NCBI RefSeq assembly: GCF_030656115.1 | Contig: NZ_JAUSOO010000050.1 | Coordinates: 1 to 60,202 of the forward strand | DNA from: Hydrogenophaga sp. | GTDB taxonomy: Bacteria > Pseudomonadota > Gammaproteobacteria > Burkholderiales > Burkholderiaceae_C | Length of the DNA: 60,202 nucleotides | Direction of reading: 5' to 3' | In this document: piece after piece, positions 57,076 through 60,202 of the stretch | How positions within the stretch are numbered: the stretch's first letter is position 1 | Layout of the letters: each line of letters starts with the position of its first letter | Notes under the pieces: generated by a model | Seen by the model: the letters and a program-made list of their open reading frames with translations, nothing else | Database searches by the model: none | What the model was told of the DNA's origin: nothing | Program-made: the position numbers and the translations under genes

Positions 57076-58278
57076 ATGATGAAACGCGTGATATTTCTGA
57101 TTCCCCTGCTGCTGTGCGGCTGGCTGGCTGGGGCGATGCCAGCCACCGCTCAGACCGTGCAACCCGTGAAGATCGGCGTGATCGGCCCCTTCACCGGCCC
57201 CTCTTCCGACTTCGGACAACCCATGCTGCACGGCATTGAGTTGGCCGTACAAGAAATCAATGCCGTCGGCGGTTACCTGGGGCGGCCGCTCACCCTGGTG
57301 GTCAAAGACGACCAAGGCAACCCCGATCTGGGCCTGCAAGGAGCACAAGCGCTGGTCGAAGAAGGCGTGATCGCCACCATCGGGTTTTGCAACACCGGCG
57401 TCGCCATGAAAGCGCTCCCGGTGTTCCAGAAAGCGCAGTTGCCGCTGATCGTGCCGTGCGCCACCGGCACGCCCATCACTTCGCAGTTCCCGGCGCCGCA
57501 GAGCTACATCTTTCGAACATCGGCCCGCGACGCCATCCAGGCGCCGTTTGTGGTGGAAGACCTCGTCAAGCGCGGATGGACCAAGGTCGCCATCTTTGCC
57601 GATCAGACCGGCTATGGCGAGGCAGGCCTGAAAGATGTGCAAGCCGCCCTGGCCCAGCAAAAACTCGAAGCGGTGTATGTGGCGCGTTTTGCCTTGGGCG
57701 TGAAAGACCTGCGCGAACCACTCAAGGCTGCGCGCGAGGCCGGTGCCAACGTGGTGCTCAGCTACACCGTGGGCCCAGAAAACGCCGCCATCGCCAATGG
57801 CCGGCGCGACCTGGGCTGGGCCGTGCCGCAGGTGGGGGCCTGGCCGCTGTCCTTTCCGTTTTTCATCAACGGTGCCAAACAAGCCGCCGAGGGTGCGCTG
57901 ATGGCGCAAACCTTCATTGCCGAGCCCAGCAACGAGCGGCGCGCCGCCTTCCTCAGCGCCTACGCCCGCAAATACCAACAACGCATTGCCGTGCCCATGG
58001 CCGCCGCCCAAAGCTACGACAGCACCTATTTGCTCGCCTACGCGCTGTTGGGCATCCGCAACGGGCAGTTCAGCGGCCCGGCGGTGAAGGCCGCACTTGA
58101 AAACATTCCGCGCGTTTATTACGGCATAGTGGCCACCTACGAACGCCCGTTCAGCCTAGACGACAAGGACGCTATCAGCCAAAACATGCTGGTGATGGGC
58201 AAGGTCAGCAATGGTGCGGTGACCTTTGCCTACCCAGCAGACGCCAACCGCAATTTGTTTGTACAGCGCAAGCGCTAG
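57076..58278 (+). CDS. periplasmic binding protein, branched-chain amino acid type
   Basis: A 400-residue exported binding protein of the LivJ-like class. The signal peptide is MMKRVIFLIPLLLCGWLAGA followed by MPATA, cleaved near AQT. The mature protein starts VKIGVIGPFTGPSSDFGQPM, with ELAVQEINAVGGYLGRPLTL and the hinge region typical of the class. It is not the same as the protein at 34107. No permease or ATPase is adjacent, so the ligand is unknown. The neighbour on the other strand is unrelated. Confidence 0.9.
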   Translation: MMKRVIFLIPLLLCGWLAGAMPATAQTVQPVKIGVIGPFTGPSSDFGQPMLHGIELAVQEINAVGGYLGRPLTLVVKDDQGNPDLGLQGAQALVEEGVIATIGFCNTGVAMKALPVFQKAQLPLIVPCATGTPITSQFPAPQSYIFRTSARDAIQAPFVVEDLVKRGWTKVAIFADQTGYGEAGLKDVQAALAQQKLEAVYVARFALGVKDLREPLKAAREAGANVVLSYTVGPENAAIANGRRDLGWAVPQVGAWPLSFPFFINGAKQAAEGALMAQTFIAEPSNERRAAFLSAYARKYQQRIAVPMAAAQSYDSTYLLAYALLGIRNGQFSGPAVKAALENIPRVYYGIVATYERPFSLDDKDAISQNMLVMGKVSNGAVTFAYPADANRNLFVQRKR

Positions 58279-58301
58279 CGCAGCAGCACGGAAGCTGCCC
58301 G

Positions 58302-58490
58302 TCAAGCCAGAATCAACACCGTCCCCCACACCGCCAGCGCCGCCAGCAAGCCCAGCGCCACCCCCACCGCCAAGCGGCCGCGCGTCTCTTCCCAGTGGTG
58401 CGCTTCGTCGCTGCGCTTGCCCCACACAATGGCCCACACCACGCCCGCCACCAGCAGACTGCCCAACAGGGCCAGGGCCTCGGGTCGCAC
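58302..58490 (-). CDS. small two-helix membrane protein
   Basis: A 62-residue protein with two hydrophobic helices (LALLGSLLVAGVVWAIVWG and LAVGVALGLLAALAVWGTVL) joined by a charged turn (KRSDEAHHWEETRGR). It starts 22 bases after the pmbA stop on the same strand and may be co-transcribed. No family was recognised. Confidence 0.6.
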   Translation of the reverse strand: MRPEALALLGSLLVAGVVWAIVWGKRSDEAHHWEETRGRLAVGVALGLLAALAVWGTVLILA

Positions 58491-58512
58491 GGTTCAGGAG
58501 CGAAAGCTGCGC

Positions 58513-59979
58513 TCAGCTGCCGGCAATTTTCATGCGGTTGATGAGGATGGAGCCCACGGTTTTGGCACCGTAGTTGTAGGCGTCGGCGCCCACGGCCTCA
58601 ATGCCTTTGAACATGTCTTTGAGGTTGCCGGCGATGGTGATCTCGTGCACCGGGTAGGCGATTTCACCGTTTTCCACCCAGTAGCCCGAGGCGCCGCGCG
58701 AGTAGTCGCCGGTCACATAGTTCACGCCCTGTCCCATCAGCTCGGTGACAAACAGGCCACGGCCCAGCTTCTGGATCATGGCCTTCAGGTCGTCGCCGGG
58801 TTGTGTGAGGCGGCTGGTGAGGGTGAGGTTGTGTGAACCACCCGCGTTGCCGGTGGTGCGCATGCCCAGCTTGCGTGCCGAGTAGGTGGACAAAAAGTAG
58901 CCCTGCACCCGCCCACCCACCAGCACTTTGCGCTTGGCCGTGCGCACGCCTTCATCGTCAAAAGGCGCGCTGCCTTTGCCGTTGATGAGGTGCGGGTCTT
59001 CCAGAATGTCAAGGTGCTTGGACAGCACGCGCTTGCCCAGGCTGTCGCCCAGAAATGTGGTCTTGCGGTACAGCGCACCGCCGCTGGTGGCTTGCACATA
59101 GGCGCCCAGCAGGCCGGCAGCCAGGGGCGATTCAAACAACACCGGGCATTCGGTGGTGGCAATCTTGCGGCCATTCAGGCGCGCCAGCGTGCGTTCGGCG
59201 GCATAGCGGCCAATGGCTTGCGGACTCGCCAGTTCTTCGGGCGAGCGCATCGAGCTGTACCAGAAGTCGCGCTGCATGTTGGCGCCCTTGCCAGCAATGG
59301 GCGCCACCGACAGGCTGTGGCGCGAGCTGGCGTAGCCACCGCTGAAAATGCCGGGCACGCCGCGTTCGCCGCCACGCATGTGGGCACTGAAAAAATGCGA
59401 CTGCTGGGCCGACACGCCCGCGCCCTCGCTGTTGTTGATCTTTTTGCTGGTGGCAAAAGCCGCGGCTTCGCAAGCCAGCGCGATTTGAGCCGCTTCTTCA
59501 GAGCTGATGGCCCAGGGGTGAAACAGGTCCAGGTCGGGGTAGGTGTCGGCCACATCGGCGGCGTCGGGCAGGCCGGCCACCGGGTCTTCGGCGGTGAAAC
59601 GGGCAATGTCAAACGCTGCCTGCACCGTCTGTCGGATCGCGTCGGGCGAAAAGTCGGAAGTGGACGCATTGCCCCGCTTCTGGCCCAGGTACACCGTCAC
59701 GCCCAGCGACTTGTCGCGGTTGCGCTCCACGTTTTCCAGCTCGCCCTTGCGCACGGACACGCTCAGCCCCGCGCCCTCAGACACCTCCGCCGCCGCATCG
59801 ACCGCACCGAGGTGCTTGGCGTGCGACAGCGCCAGGTCCACCAGCGCTTCAAACTGGCTGCGGGCGTACTGAAAGCCCGCCAGTGGGGCATGCCCGCTGC
59901 TGGGCGCTGCGGCCGGGCTGGTGGAGGGTGTGGATGGTGTCGCGCGAGCGCGTGCCGGGGTGTTGGATGCTTTTTTCAT
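58513..59979 (-). CDS. pmbA: metalloprotease PmbA (TldE)
   Basis: A 488-residue member of the TldD/PmbA family, which with TldD forms a heterodimeric protease that matures some peptides. The family is seen in AEVSEGAGLSVSVRKGELEN, RDKSLGVTVYLGQKRGNAST, then FDDEGVRTAKRKVLVGG and the C-terminal QGVNYVTGDYSRGASGYWVE. In this family it is TldD, not PmbA, that holds the zinc motif. The first 30 residues are a Pro/Ser/Ala-rich extension, so a later start is possible. tldD is not in the window. It is divergent from darP. Confidence 0.93.
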   Translation of the reverse strand: MKKASNTPARARATPSTPSTSPAAAPSSGHAPLAGFQYARSQFEALVDLALSHAKHLGAVDAAAEVSEGAGLSVSVRKGELENVERNRDKSLGVTVYLGQKRGNASTSDFSPDAIRQTVQAAFDIARFTAEDPVAGLPDAADVADTYPDLDLFHPWAISSEEAAQIALACEAAAFATSKKINNSEGAGVSAQQSHFFSAHMRGGERGVPGIFSGGYASSRHSLSVAPIAGKGANMQRDFWYSSMRSPEELASPQAIGRYAAERTLARLNGRKIATTECPVLFESPLAAGLLGAYVQATSGGALYRKTTFLGDSLGKRVLSKHLDILEDPHLINGKGSAPFDDEGVRTAKRKVLVGGRVQGYFLSTYSARKLGMRTTGNAGGSHNLTLTSRLTQPGDDLKAMIQKLGRGLFVTELMGQGVNYVTGDYSRGASGYWVENGEIAYPVHEITIAGNLKDMFKGIEAVGADAYNYGAKTVGSILINRMKIAGS

Positions 59980-60090
59980 GTCGGCGGCTATGATACTTGC
60001 CGCCCCCTACCGGCTGCTGCGCGCCGCGCAGAAGCCTCATTCAGTTGCGGTCAGCGTCACCGGCCTGACCCACCAAGCACCCAGGAATTC

Positions 60091-60202
60091 ATGTCCCGCA
60101 AACCCACCAAAGGCTATTTCGTCCGTGGCCAGTTCGTCGCCATCGGCAGCGAATTGGACCTTGAGCTCAAGCGCGAGCTCAAGGGCTCGGTCGACATGAG
60201 CA
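60091..60202 (+). CDS. darP: ribosome-associated protein DarP/YjgA, 5' end
   Basis: The first 37 residues, MSRKPTKGYFVRGQFVAIGS followed by ELDLELKRELKG, are those of the YjgA (DUF615, DarP) family, which acts in late assembly of the 50S subunit. AGGAA lies 4 bases before the ATG. The gene runs off the end of the window. It is divergent from pmbA, its usual neighbour. Confidence 0.88.
   Translation, partial: MSRKPTKGYFVRGQFVAIGSELDLELKRELKGSVDMS

Noticed and set aside
1..60202. CRISPR array, prophage structural genes, further tRNA or rRNA genes
   Set aside because: Looked for and not seen; the only RNA gene recognised is tRNA-Leu at 27616-27700.

Overview
The window reads as chromosomal DNA of a GC-rich betaproteobacterium of the order Burkholderiales, most like Comamonadaceae (Hydrogenophaga/Rhodoferax-type). 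This rests on the block rpsO-pnp-oxidoreductase-tpiA-secG-tRNA-Leu-nuoA-to-N-DUF2818-Nudix-DUF1178 and on the content of the other blocks. It is inferred from gene content and order; no database search was run.

Layout. (1) 0-12 kb: housekeeping genes (sodB, xseA, exbB-exbD-lpxK, an aromatic aminotransferase, hslR, a TctD/TctE-like two-component pair) separated by mobile-element scars: a Tn5/IS4-type transposase remnant with one outer-end-like terminal repeat, an IS630-type N-terminus joined to the C-terminus of another transposase, a tyrosine-recombinase remnant, and a broken conserved gene. (2) 11.3-32.8 kb, minus strand: DUF1178, Nudix, DUF2818, all 14 complex I genes, tRNA-Leu(GAG), secG, tpiA, a quinone-oxidoreductase-like gene, pnp and rpsO. 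(3) 32.9-36.7 kb, minus strand: an aminotransferase, an orphan periplasmic binding protein and tsaD. (4) 36.9-50.1 kb, plus strand: a complete nitrate-assimilation locus: NIT-ANTAR antiterminator, nitrate ABC transporter (nrtABD), nitrite reductase (nirB, nirD), nitrate reductase nasA, ybiB and cobA. (5) 50.2-56.0 kb: a YhiN-type flavoprotein followed by an accessory island: a Hint-domain protein, a DUF6915-like protein, an unknown protein, and a second protein sharing an identical 5' gene end with the Hint gene but interrupted at a 12-G tract. (6) 56.0-60.2 kb: rpsU, yqeY-like, a binding protein, a small membrane protein, pmbA and the start of darP.

How the genes work together. The nitrate locus takes up nitrate, reduces it to nitrite and then ammonium, and makes the siroheme precursor (CobA) needed by NirB. 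Its control region can be read directly: a near-consensus sigma-54 promoter, candidate NtrC sites, and a leader with two hairpins whose hexaloops carry A1 and G4, the second overlapping a strong terminator just before nrtA. This is the layout expected for ANTAR antitermination, and the ANTAR gene lies immediately upstream. An exported protein with two NarX/PilJ-like nitrate-box motifs sits between nirB and nirD.

The most likely places for undescribed biology are that exported PilJ-like protein and the 51.4-56 kb island (shared N-terminal module MSYVHFLDVF, Hint domain with no toxin after it, G12 tract). Several stretches with long open frames opposite real genes were judged to be shadows and left out.
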